Part shown: piece by piece, positions 1-6,529 of the stretch | Layout: each line of letters begins with the position of its first letter | Position numbering within the stretch: the first letter of the stretch is position 1 | Source: Pseudomonadota bacterium | GTDB taxonomy: Bacteria; Myxococcota_A; UBA796; SXON01 | Direction: 5' to 3' | Assembly (NCBI GenBank): GCA_005776735.1 | Contig: SXOM01000446.1 | Location: 1 to 7,074, forward strand | DNA length: 7,074 nt | Program-made: the position numbers and the translations under genes | Notes under the pieces: model-generated | What the model saw: the letters and a program-made list of their open reading frames with translations, nothing else | What the model was told of the DNA's origin: nothing | The model's database searches: none

Positions 1-1
1 C

Positions 2-505
2 GCCGAGCTCGGCGCCGACCGCGTGTACGCGGCGTCGGGCGTTGGGGCGTGCAGCCCGGTGGTGGCCGAGGGGTGGCAGGTGAGCGTGGCTGGCGGGCGC
101 CTGTCCGCCGCCCGGGGCGACTGTGCGGAGGTCGAAGCGGCGCCCCGGCTCGAGGTGGCCCTGCGCGCCGACCGGACCTGCAACGACGGGGGGGGGCGGT
201 GGGTGTACCCCGGCGACCGCCAGGTGTGGCGTTTGCCGCTGGTCGGCGCGGGTCCGGGGCCGTGGAGCCTGGAGCTCGGCGCCGGCGCGATCGGCGGCGC
301 GGAGGGCGCCCGGATAGAGGTGCGCGTGGATGACGACGCCGGGAGTTTGTTGAGCACCAGCTTCCTGGCGTCCGAGCTTCGTCTCCGCGGGAAACGTTGG
401 CGGTTGGCCCGGCCGCCGGGCGCCGGCCTGCGGGTGACGCTGGTGAGCCCGGCGACCGCGCCGTGGGTGCTGTTCGGGCGTGCGGCGCTGGTGGAGGGGG
501 CGTGA
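2..505 (+). CDS. C-terminal part of a secreted beta-rich protein, paralogous to the C-terminus of the next gene (5' truncated by window edge)
   Basis: The frame is open from base 2, so the start lies upstream; the GTG at 23 is internal, because readable protein (A-E-L-G-A-D-R) precedes it. The visible 167 residues are rich in alternating hydrophobic residues, as in beta-strands, with no membrane helix. Landmarks are a G-A-C-S-P motif (Cys17), Cys41, Cys60, W-V-Y-P-G at residues 67-71, and a closing P-W-V-L-F strand at 154-158. The same order (G-M-G-C-S-P, Cys, W-L-Y-P-G, A-Y-V-L-F) occurs at the C-terminus of the next protein, so this is probably the tail of a tandem paralogue. By inference the missing N-terminus may hold another SGNH-type domain. 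The paired cysteines suggest an oxidising, extracytoplasmic location. The stop overlaps the next start by 4 bases (GTGA), so the two are probably translationally coupled. I do not recognise the domain family. A run of nine G lies at 188-196. Confidence 0.78.
   Translation, partial: AELGADRVYAASGVGACSPVVAEGWQVSVAGGRLSAARGDCAEVEAAPRLEVALRADRTCNDGGGRWVYPGDRQVWRLPLVGAGPGPWSLELGAGAIGGAEGARIEVRVDDDAGSLLSTSFLASELRLRGKRWRLARPPGAGLRVTLVSPATAPWVLFGRAALVEGA
50..505 (+). other. WxYPG module, copy A (protein-level repeat)
   Basis: This is the copy of the repeated beta-rich module in the partial first protein. It runs from the G-A-C-S-P motif (Cys17 codon at 50) through W-V-Y-P-G (Trp codon at 200) to the closing P-W-V-L-F strand (codon at 461). 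Trp67 and Trp155 are 88 residues apart. Copy C of the next protein has 90 residues between its equivalent positions. Homology is inferred from motif order and spacing read by eye. Confidence 0.6.
493..497 (+). promoter_or_regulatory. Ribosome binding site of the SGNH gene
   Basis: GGAGG followed by more G lies 4 bases upstream of the GTG at 502, inside the end of the preceding gene. It supports the 502 start over the upstream in-frame start at 397, which would add residues in an arginine- and glycine-rich frame that looks non-coding. The spacing is a little short, as often seen in coupled genes. Confidence 0.6.
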
Positions 506-2919
506 AGCACGCTGGCGTGCGCGTCGTGGCCGCGCTGGCCGCGGTCGTGGGGCCGCTCCTGGTGGTGGTGTCGCTCGCTGCGGTGCTGACCCGACCCGAG
601 GACGCGGTGGAGCGGGCGCTCGCCCCGGCCGCGAAGGAGCTCGACAAGCGCATCGCCCACGGGGCCGACGTCGTGTTGCTCGGAAACTCGAAGGTGGGCA
701 CCGACCTCGATCCGGACACGATCGCGGAGCTGTTCGCCACGCCGGCGCGGGTGGTCCCGATGCACGTGAAGGGCACGGGCATGCCGGTCTGGTACACCGT
801 GCTCCGCGAGCGGGTGTACGCCGGCGGCCACGCGCCGCGCCTGGTCGTGGTCTACGCCACGGCGCTGATGATGGCGCAGACGTCGTTGCCCACCGCCGCC
901 CAGCGTGCGCAGTTGGATCAGCAGGTGGGCGCCCCGGATCCGGTGCTCGACCACAAGGTGCGCGGCGAGGCCTTCGCCGACCCGCGCATCCAGGTGGCGC
1001 TGCGGCGGCGCGGCGCGTGGCGGCAGGCGCTCACCGATGGCATCCGTGACCTCGGGGTCGGCCTCGCCCTGGCGCCCGCTGGCGAGGGGGGCGCGCGCGA
1101 GCGCGGGCGCGCCTACGCGGCGCCTGCGTTGGCCCGCGTGTTCGACGGCGACGCCAACCAGCGTGCACCGCAGCGGCGCGTGGTCCCGGTGGTCGAAGCC
1201 GAAGTCGCCGACGCCGACGGTGCGGTGCGCCTGCACGACACCCTCATCCCCGACCTGGTCGCGCTCGCGTACGCGCACGGCGCGCAGGTCTTGTTCGTCC
1301 GGTCCCCGATGCCCGACGGGCGGCGTGAAGAAGACACGGTCCCCGCGGCGTTCGAGGACGAGCTGATCGCGTGGCTCGCGTCGGTGGGTGCCGGGTACGT
1401 CGATCTGCGCGACGCCGACCTCGCAGCGAGCCACTACGGGGGCGTGCACCTGTCGCGGGCGGGCCGCGCACGCCTCGCTCCGCAGCTCAACGCGGCCCTG
1501 CGGTCGGTCGGGGTGGGGACCGGGCGGCTGGTTCCGGCCGCCCCGCCCGCGCGTCGGGTGGCGCTCACGGGGGTGCGCGCCGGCACGCCGCCCGCCTTGC
1601 CGGCGCTCGAGCTGCGCGACCTCCCGCCGCCGTGCGTGTGGCAGGCGCCCGTGCGCGGGCTGGCCGGGTTGTCGGACGCGTGGCTGGTCGAGGCCGACCT
1701 CGGGGAGGTGTCGCCGGTGCGGGTGCTCCAGGACGGCCGGCCGCTCACGCCGCACGCCCGGGTGGGCGGGCAGGCGTGTGAGGGCACGACCGACTTCGGC
1801 CTCGGCGGGGTGCGCATCTCGCCGACCGATCCCGACGCGGCCACGCGCGACACCTTCACGCTGGAACTCGACCCGGCGGTACCGATGCGGGGCGGCACCG
1901 GCGGCGAAGCGTGGTGGGTCTACCCCGGCACCGAGCTGACGGTGACCGTGCCGGCGGGCACCGTCACCGGCGCGCGCCGCCTCCGGGTGCAGGCCATCGC
2001 GACCGAAGGCGGGACAGGCGGGGAGCTGTCGATCCTCGGGGGGGAGGCGGCGCCGCTCCGCGCCGTCGGGTCCACGGTCGAGGCGGTGGTCACCGCCCCG
2101 GCGACCGCGGGCGAGTGGACGTTCACCGTGCGCTCGCCGGTGGGGGGGCCGTGGTTGGTGCTCCGGCGGGTGGTGACCGGCACCGAGGCCGAGCCGGTGC
2201 GCCTCATCGGGCCCCCCGACGTGGCGGTCACCGTCGACCTGACCCGCGACGCCACCTTCGCCGCGCCGCCCCCGGGGCTCGTTTCTCCGGAGGCCGCGCC
2301 CGCGCCCACGCGCACGGCCGACCTGTACGCCTGGAACGTCGCGCACCTCGGGGTGCCGTCGTTGCCCGAGGTCTTCGACCAGGCGGGGATGGGCTGCTCG
2401 CCCCTGGAGTTGTTGGCGGGGGGGACGCCGGCGCGTGAGCAGCTCGGTGACGATCGCAAGCCGCTCGCGCGGCTCCTCCACGCGGGGGACGTCGCGCGCA
2501 TCAGCGTGCGTCCCGGCGAAGTCCCGGTGGCGGGCCAGTACGCGCTGCGCCTGGAGCCGACGCGGCGCTGCAAGGAGAGCCTGTGGCTCTACCCCGGGGA
2601 CGAGGTGCGCCTGCAGGCCACACCGGCCCAGCTCGCGGCGCTCGCCGGCGGCGCCACGACCTTGGAGCTCGGCGCCAATGCGTTCCGTGGCACGGGCACG
2701 CTCCACCTGCGCCTGGAGGCCGACGGCGTCGCGCCGATCGAGCAGGCGGTGCCGCTGTCTTCGTTGCCGCTCGGGCCCATCGTGCTCGACGGTGTGGTCG
2801 GCCCCGACGCCGCCTCGGCCGTCCTGACGCTGCGCCTGGAGTCGGACGACGCCTACGTGCTCTTCACCAGCGTGGTGCTCGCCGAGCCGGTCCGTCCGGC
2901 CCTCGGGGCGAACCCGTGA
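502..2919 (+). CDS. SGNH-hydrolase-like protein with two C-terminal WxYPG beta-rich modules, likely glycan O-acylation partner of the MBOAT
   Basis: An 805-residue protein with a GTG start chosen because it overlaps the upstream stop (GTGA), follows GGAGG, and begins with a short basic segment (K2, R7) and a hydrophobic stretch at about 8-29, which is a signal anchor or signal peptide. Residues 55-72 contain V-V-L-L-G-N-S-K, the SGNH block I pattern with Ser63 as putative nucleophile. G-T-G-M-P at 91-95 resembles the oxyanion-loop region. F-V-R-S-P-M-P lies at 265-271, and S-H-Y-G-G-V-H-L-S-R-A-G at 310-321 resembles block V with His316 as the putative catalytic histidine. The usual D-x-x-H aspartate position is Gly313. 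Two beta-rich modules follow (about 378-556 and 632-792). Cysteines are only C378, C426, C632 and C690, two per module, suggesting disulfides in the periplasm. With the downstream MBOAT it resembles AlgJ/AlgX or DltD partners functionally, though its order and length differ. Acyl transfer is inferred; a scaffold or esterase role is possible. Confidence 0.82.
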   Translation: MKHAGVRVVAALAAVVGPLLVVVSLAAVLTRPEDAVERALAPAAKELDKRIAHGADVVLLGNSKVGTDLDPDTIAELFATPARVVPMHVKGTGMPVWYTVLRERVYAGGHAPRLVVVYATALMMAQTSLPTAAQRAQLDQQVGAPDPVLDHKVRGEAFADPRIQVALRRRGAWRQALTDGIRDLGVGLALAPAGEGGARERGRAYAAPALARVFDGDANQRAPQRRVVPVVEAEVADADGAVRLHDTLIPDLVALAYAHGAQVLFVRSPMPDGRREEDTVPAAFEDELIAWLASVGAGYVDLRDADLAASHYGGVHLSRAGRARLAPQLNAALRSVGVGTGRLVPAAPPARRVALTGVRAGTPPALPALELRDLPPPCVWQAPVRGLAGLSDAWLVEADLGEVSPVRVLQDGRPLTPHARVGGQACEGTTDFGLGGVRISPTDPDAATRDTFTLELDPAVPMRGGTGGEAWWVYPGTELTVTVPAGTVTGARRLRVQAIATEGGTGGELSILGGEAAPLRAVGSTVEAVVTAPATAGEWTFTVRSPVGGPWLVLRRVVTGTEAEPVRLIGPPDVAVTVDLTRDATFAAPPPGLVSPEAAPAPTRTADLYAWNVAHLGVPSLPEVFDQAGMGCSPLELLAGGTPAREQLGDDRKPLARLLHAGDVARISVRPGEVPVAGQYALRLEPTRRCKESLWLYPGDEVRLQATPAQLAALAGGATTLELGANAFRGTGTLHLRLEADGVAPIEQAVPLSSLPLGPIVLDGVVGPDAASAVLTLRLESDDAYVLFTSVVLAEPVRPALGANP
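1633..2170 (+). other. WxYPG module, copy B (first in the SGNH protein)
   Basis: Residues about 378-556 of the SGNH protein. The module contains C378 and C426, W-W-V-Y-P-G at 471-476 and the closing P-W-L-V-L strand at 550-554. Trp472 and Trp551 are 79 residues apart. It is the most divergent copy, because its second cysteine lies 46 residues before the Trp instead of 5-7. Confidence 0.5.
2395..2877 (+). other. WxYPG module, copy C (C-terminal in the SGNH protein)
   Basis: Residues about 632-792. The module starts with G-M-G-C-S-P (C632), has C690 five residues before W-L-Y-P-G (695-699), and closes with A-Y-V-L-F (784-788). Trp695 and Tyr785 are 90 residues apart. The match to copy A extends upstream, where V-F-D-Q-A-G-M-G-C-S-P parallels V-Y-A-A-S-G-V-G-A-C-S-P. 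Confidence 0.6.
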
Positions 2920-4325
2920 CGTTCATCCAGGTCGAGTTCCTCGCGTTCCTGGCGGTGGTCTTCACCGTGTACTGGGCGCTCGGGCGGCGCCTGTGGCAGA
3001 ACATCTTCCTGGTGGTGGCCAGCGCGGTCTTCTACGGGTGGGTGCACCCGTGGTTCCTCATCCTGCTCTATGTGTCCGCGATCGTGGACTACTTCGGGGC
3101 GCTCGGGATGGAGCGGTGGCCGCACCGCAAGGGCCTCGTCCTGTTGGTGAGCATCGGCACCAACACCGCCATCCTCGGCTACTACAAGTACTTCGACTTC
3201 TTCGTGGTGAACGTCGCGGCGGCGCTCGACGCGCTCGGGGTGCACAACAGCCTGCAACCGCTGGGGATCCTGCTGCCCCCGGGCATCAGCTTCTACACCT
3301 TCCAGTCGATGGCGTATTCGATCGATGTGTACCGGGGGGAGCTGCGCCCACGAAAGCACGTCCTCGACTACATGCTCGCGGTTTCGCTGTTTCCGCACCT
3401 CGTGGCGGGGCCGGTGCAGCGGGCGAGCAACCTGCTCTTGCAGGCCGAGACCCGGCGCACCTTCGACCTCGCGATGGTGCGGAGCGGGTTCGCCTTGGCG
3501 ATGTGGGGCGCGTTCAAGAAGGTGGTGGTCGCCGACACGGTGTCGCCGTATGTCGACAAGATCTTTGGCCTCCGGGAGCCGGCCGCGCCGATGATCTGGG
3601 CGGCGACGCTCGGCTTCGCGGTGCAGATCCTCGCGGACTTCTCGGGGTACACCGACGTCGCCCGCGGTGTGGCCCGCATGCTCGGCTTCGAGCTGATGGA
3701 GAACTTCAAGAACCCGTACCTCGCCACCAACCCCTCGGAGTTCTGGCGCCGGTGGCACGTGTCGTTCAGTAGTTGGATCCGCGATTACCTGTTCATCCCG
3801 CTCGGAGGGAGCCGCGGTGGGTTGTGGGCGACCACGCGCGCCACGTTCGGTGCGATGCTCATCTCCGGCTTGTGGCACGGGGCGTCGTGGAACTTCGTGA
3901 TCTGGGGTGGGTACCACGCCGCGCTCATCACGGGGTATCGACTCGTCACGCCGCTGATTCCCGCTTCGTTGCGCAAGGGCCCGCTGGGCCGGCCCGGTGC
4001 GGTGGTGATCATGTTCTTCTTCACGTGTCTTGGCTGGCTGCTGTTCCGCGAGACCGATGGTGCCGCGCTGTGGGGGCACCTGACCCGTTCGCCGCTCGGG
4101 GTGACCGACGATCAGTGGGTCGCGACGGTCACGATGTTGTCGATCACCGCGGCGGCGGCGACCCCGCTGGTGCTCGGGCTCTTGGTGCAGCGCTACCTGA
4201 TTCCGCGCATCGAGGGGTCGGCCGGGTACCTCCCGCTGCAGACCACGGTCTGGGCGGCGTTCGCGGCGAGCATGTTCTTCTTCGGGCGGATGAGCGCGAT
4301 GGATTTCATCTACTTCCAATTCTGA
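2916..4325 (+). CDS. AlgI-family membrane-bound O-acyltransferase (MBOAT)
   Basis: A 469-residue polytopic membrane protein, the usual AlgI-family size. Family blocks in order are P-P-G-I-S-F-Y-T-F-Q, F-P-H-L-V-A-G-P-V-Q-R (His161), D-F-S-G-Y-T-D-V-A-R-G, N-P-S-E-F-W-R-R-W-H (His281), R-D-Y-L-F-I-P-L-G-G, S-G-L-W-H-G-A-S-W (His321) and the C-terminal F-I-Y-F-Q-F. In this family the histidine of the G-L-W-H-G block is the invariant catalytic residue, equivalent to His322 of Pseudomonas AlgI, and it is intact here. The enzyme moves acyl groups from a cytoplasmic donor to an extracytoplasmic acceptor, usually a polysaccharide. Here donor and glycan are unknown. The start GTG overlaps the stop of the SGNH gene by 4 bases (GTGA), implying coupled translation and a shared pathway. 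No strong Shine-Dalgarno is visible upstream, consistent with coupling. No algF, algK or glycosyltransferase lies in the window, so alginate is not supported. Confidence 0.96.
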   Translation: MTFIQVEFLAFLAVVFTVYWALGRRLWQNIFLVVASAVFYGWVHPWFLILLYVSAIVDYFGALGMERWPHRKGLVLLVSIGTNTAILGYYKYFDFFVVNVAAALDALGVHNSLQPLGILLPPGISFYTFQSMAYSIDVYRGELRPRKHVLDYMLAVSLFPHLVAGPVQRASNLLLQAETRRTFDLAMVRSGFALAMWGAFKKVVVADTVSPYVDKIFGLREPAAPMIWAATLGFAVQILADFSGYTDVARGVARMLGFELMENFKNPYLATNPSEFWRRWHVSFSSWIRDYLFIPLGGSRGGLWATTRATFGAMLISGLWHGASWNFVIWGGYHAALITGYRLVTPLIPASLRKGPLGRPGAVVIMFFFTCLGWLLFRETDGAALWGHLTRSPLGVTDDQWVATVTMLSITAAAATPLVLGLLVQRYLIPRIEGSAGYLPLQTTVWAAFAASMFFFGRMSAMDFIYFQF

Positions 4326-4336
4326 CGGGGGAGTCG

Positions 4337-4368
4337 GGCAGGACGCGGCGCCCCCGGCCGGTCCTGCC
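4337..4368 (+). terminator. Strong hairpin after the MBOAT stop, possible terminator or mRNA 3' end
   Basis: GGCAGGAC (4337-4344) and GTCCTGCC (4361-4368) form a perfect 8-bp stem. Inside it, CGGC (4346-4349) pairs with GCCG (4357-4360), leaving a single bulged G and a 7-base loop. It begins 11 bases after the MBOAT stop. No T-tract follows, so it is not a canonical intrinsic terminator. It may act without a U-tract, with Rho, or as a 3' stability element. Confidence 0.55.
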
Positions 4369-4413
4369 GGGCCGGGCGAACTTGGCGCTCGCTCCCCCCC
4401 GCCACGTCACCGC

Positions 4414-4445
4414 AACCCGTCGCCGGCGGCGGCGCCGGCGGGGTT
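4414..4445 (+). promoter_or_regulatory. Leader hairpin just upstream of the DUF3124 lipoprotein start
   Basis: AACCC (4414-4418) pairs with GGGTT (4441-4445), and CGCCGGCG (4421-4428) pairs with CGCCGGCG (4433-4440) around a 4-base loop GCGG. The only interruption is a 2-base bulge (GT, 4419-4420). The hairpin ends 11 bases before the ATG at 4457 and contains the only G-rich stretch that could serve as a ribosome binding site (about 4437-4443). If it folds in the mRNA it would hide that site. It could instead be part of transcription termination from upstream. Confidence 0.5.
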
Positions 4446-4456
4446 ACGACCGCGGC

Positions 4457-4987
4457 ATGGTACCCAGGTCCCTCCCGATCCTCCTGCTCGCGTGCCAGGG
4501 GTCGGCGCCGGCCCCGCAAACCCAGGCGCTGGTGCCGGCGTCGCCGGCGGGCGTCGCGGAGCCACTCCACAGCCAGGGCGCGGTGGTCTACGTCCCGGTG
4601 TACTCCAGCATCTACGTCGGCGAGGGCAACCACGTGTTCGACCTGACGGTGACGCTGTCCATCCGGAACACCGATCGGGAGCACTCGATCACCGTGGTGC
4701 ACGCCGATCTCCACGACACCGGTGGACAGGTCGTGCACGCCTACGTCGCCGAGCCCACGGTGCTCGGCCCGCTCGCTTCGGCCGACATCGTCGTGCGGGC
4801 GTCCGACACGCGGGCCGGCGTCGGCGGAGCGTTCGTCGTGGAGTGGCGCGCCGGAGGCGTGGTCACCGACCCCCTGGTGCAGGCCGTCATGATCGGGTCG
4901 GCGTCCCAGCAGGGGATTTCATTTGTGAGCGAAGGGCGAGTTCTCGAACGTTTGGCGGCGGCCGAGGCGGCCGGCCCCCCGGGCTGA
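4457..4987 (+). CDS. DUF3124 family lipoprotein
   Basis: A 176-residue protein. The ATG at 4457 is chosen because it opens a short lipoprotein signal: M-V-P-R-S-L-P-I-L-L-L-A-C, with lipobox L-L-A-C and Cys13 as the lipidation site. The residue after Cys is Gln, not Asp, so sorting to the outer membrane is plausible. The body fits the DUF3124 pattern: V-Y-V-P-V-Y-S-S-I-Y at 44-53, L-S-I-R-N-T-D at 67-73, a middle P-L-A-S block at 105-108, F-V-V-E-W at 126-130, then A-V-M-I-G and Q-Q-G-I-S-F-V-S-E-G-R at 143-161. The family's function is not established. It is predicted to be a secreted beta-rich domain. The stop lies 15 bases before the antiporter ATG, so the two are probably one operon. An in-frame TTG lies upstream at about 4384, but the region between encodes a run of arginines from the hairpin repeat and would destroy the signal peptide. 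Confidence 0.88.
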   Translation: MVPRSLPILLLACQGSAPAPQTQALVPASPAGVAEPLHSQGAVVYVPVYSSIYVGEGNHVFDLTVTLSIRNTDREHSITVVHADLHDTGGQVVHAYVAEPTVLGPLASADIVVRASDTRAGVGGAFVVEWRAGGVVTDPLVQAVMIGSASQQGISFVSEGRVLERLAAAEAAGPPG

Positions 4988-5002
4988 CGCTACAGGCCGG
5001 GA

Positions 5003-6529
5003 ATGCACGCGCCTACGGTCGAGCCCGGCATGCTCATCGCGGGCCTGGTCGTCGGCTTCGCCATCCTCGCCACCCGCTTGTCGTCCCGCCTGGGGGTGCC
5101 CGCCCTCCTGCTCTTCCTCGCGACGGGCATGCTGGTGGGCAGCGACGGCCCGGGCGGCATCTGGTTCGACGACGCCGGACTGGCCTGGCGCTTCGGCGTG
5201 GTGGCCCTGTCCCTCCTCCTCTTCTCCGCCGGGCTCGACACCGAAGCCCGGTCGATCCGCGCCGTGCTCGCGCCGGGGCTGGTCCTGGCCTCGGTGGGGG
5301 TCGCGCTCTCGGCGGGGCTCACCGCCACCTTCTACGCGGTGGTTTTCCACCGCCCCATCGGGGAGGCGGTCCTGCTCGGGGCCATCGTCTCCTCGACCGA
5401 CGCGGCCGCGGTCTTCGGGGTCCTGCGCACCACCGGCATTCGGCTGCGGGGCCGCATCCAACCGCTCCTGGAGATGGAGTCGGGCAGCAACGACCCGGTC
5501 GCGATCTACCTCACCCTCGCCGCCACCGCCGCGTTGGCGGGGCCTCCGCCCGGCGTCGGCGCGGTGCTGGGCGGGATGGTCGGCCAGATGGTGCTCGGCC
5601 TTGGGTTCGGCCTCGCCGGCGGGCGGGCCCTGTCGTGGTCGATCAACCGGCTGCGGGTGGGCCAGGAGGGCCTGTACCCGGTCTTTGCGACGGCGCTGTC
5701 GTTCGTCGTCTTCGGGGGGACGGCCCTCGCCCACGGCAGCGCGTTCGTCGCGGTCTACGTGGCCGGCATCGTGGCGGGGGCGGGTCCCCTCATCCACCGC
5801 CGGGCGATCGTCCGGTTCCACGACGCCCTGGCCTGGCTCGCCCAGATCTCGATGTTCGTGCTGCTCGGGCTGCTCGTCTTCCCGTCGCGCCTCCCCTCCG
5901 TCGCGGGGGAGGGGATCGCCATCGCCGCGTTCCTCCTCTTCGTGGCCCGCCCGGTGTCGGTTTTCGCGAGCTTGACCCCCTTCGGCTTCCCGCTCCGGGA
6001 GCAGGCGATGGTCGCGTGGGTGGGTCTCCGCGGGGCAGTGCCGATCGTGCTCGCCGCCTGGCCGCGCGTGATGGGGATCGACGGGAGCGAACGGATCTTC
6101 GACATCGTGTTCTTCGTCGTCGTGCTGTCGGTCCTGGTGCAAGGCGTCACCTTGCCGCGGGTGGCGCGCTGGCTCGGGGTCGCCGAACCGTCGGAGCGGC
6201 CGGAGCACGCCATCGCCGCCGCGTCGGGCGAAGAGCGGGGCGCGCGCGCGGTTCGCTTGGTGGTCGGGGCTGCCGCCCATGCCCGCTCCCTGATCGACCT
6301 CGGCCTCCCCGCGGGCGCCCTGGTCGCGTTGGTGGAGCACGAAGGGGAGCAGATCGTGCCGCAGGGAGGCACCGTGCTGCACGAGGGCGACGTCGCCCTG
6401 GTCATGCTCCAGGCGGGCCAGGAACCGGCGGTCCGCGTTGCGCTCGGCGCGCCGCTCGCGCACCGCGACGGACCGCCCGCCGGCCTCGGCGCGCCTCGGG
6501 ACGGTCGCGGGGCGGGCCCTCAAAAATAG
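5003..6529 (+). CDS. nhaP2: Potassium/proton antiporter, NhaP2/CvrA type, with C-terminal RCK_C domain
   Basis: A 508-residue CPA1 transporter exchanging cytoplasmic K+ (or Na+) for H+ across the inner membrane. Membrane segments occupy about residues 10-390. Diagnostic motifs are S-R-L-G-V-P at 28-33, G-A-I-V-S-S-T-D-A-A-A-V-F at 126-138 (Asp133), E-S-G-S-N-D-P at 159-165 (Asn163 and Asp164, ion-binding in CPA1 proteins), L-A-W-L-A-Q-I-S-M-F at 276-285 and G-L-R-G-A-V-P-I at 341-348. Residues about 417-481 form a TrkA-C/RCK_C domain (A-G-A-L-V-A-L-V, then E-G-D-V-A-L-V-M-L), which in this family regulates transport in response to ligand. E. coli NhaP2 has about 70 further residues with a CorC/HlyC-type domain; here the protein stops after a Gly/Pro-rich tail. 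ATG 5003 follows a weak AGG at 4994-4996; ATG 5030 (Met10) is an alternative start. The 3' end overlaps the convergent gene. Confidence 0.94.
   Translation: MHAPTVEPGMLIAGLVVGFAILATRLSSRLGVPALLLFLATGMLVGSDGPGGIWFDDAGLAWRFGVVALSLLLFSAGLDTEARSIRAVLAPGLVLASVGVALSAGLTATFYAVVFHRPIGEAVLLGAIVSSTDAAAVFGVLRTTGIRLRGRIQPLLEMESGSNDPVAIYLTLAATAALAGPPPGVGAVLGGMVGQMVLGLGFGLAGGRALSWSINRLRVGQEGLYPVFATALSFVVFGGTALAHGSAFVAVYVAGIVAGAGPLIHRRAIVRFHDALAWLAQISMFVLLGLLVFPSRLPSVAGEGIAIAAFLLFVARPVSVFASLTPFGFPLREQAMVAWVGLRGAVPIVLAAWPRVMGIDGSERIFDIVFFVVVLSVLVQGVTLPRVARWLGVAEPSERPEHAIAAASGEERGARAVRLVVGAAAHARSLIDLGLPAGALVALVEHEGEQIVPQGGTVLHEGDVALVMLQAGQEPAVRVALGAPLAHRDGPPAGLGAPRDGRGAGPQK

Noticed and set aside
397..501. 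Upstream start that would lengthen the SGNH protein by 35 residues
   Set aside because: The extra residues are Gly/Arg/Ala-rich, lie inside the previous gene in another frame, and would bury the signal sequence. GTG 502 has a ribosome binding site.
1086..1112. GCGC-rich inverted repeat
   Set aside because: It lies inside the SGNH coding region and is explained by Gly/Ala/Arg codons at very high GC.
2853..4319. Long minus-strand open frame (488 residues) opposite the MBOAT gene
   Set aside because: It is rich in Arg, Glu, His and Pro and has no recognisable motif; this is the usual shadow of a high-GC gene. The plus-strand MBOAT has every family block.
4382..4410. Possible promoter with a TTGGCG -35 box
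   Set aside because: There is no acceptable -10 box at 16-18 bases; the downstream bases are C-rich.
4919..6523. Long minus-strand open frame (534 residues) opposite the antiporter gene
   Set aside because: It has biased Arg/Glu/Asp/His composition and no motif, while the plus-strand antiporter is unmistakable.
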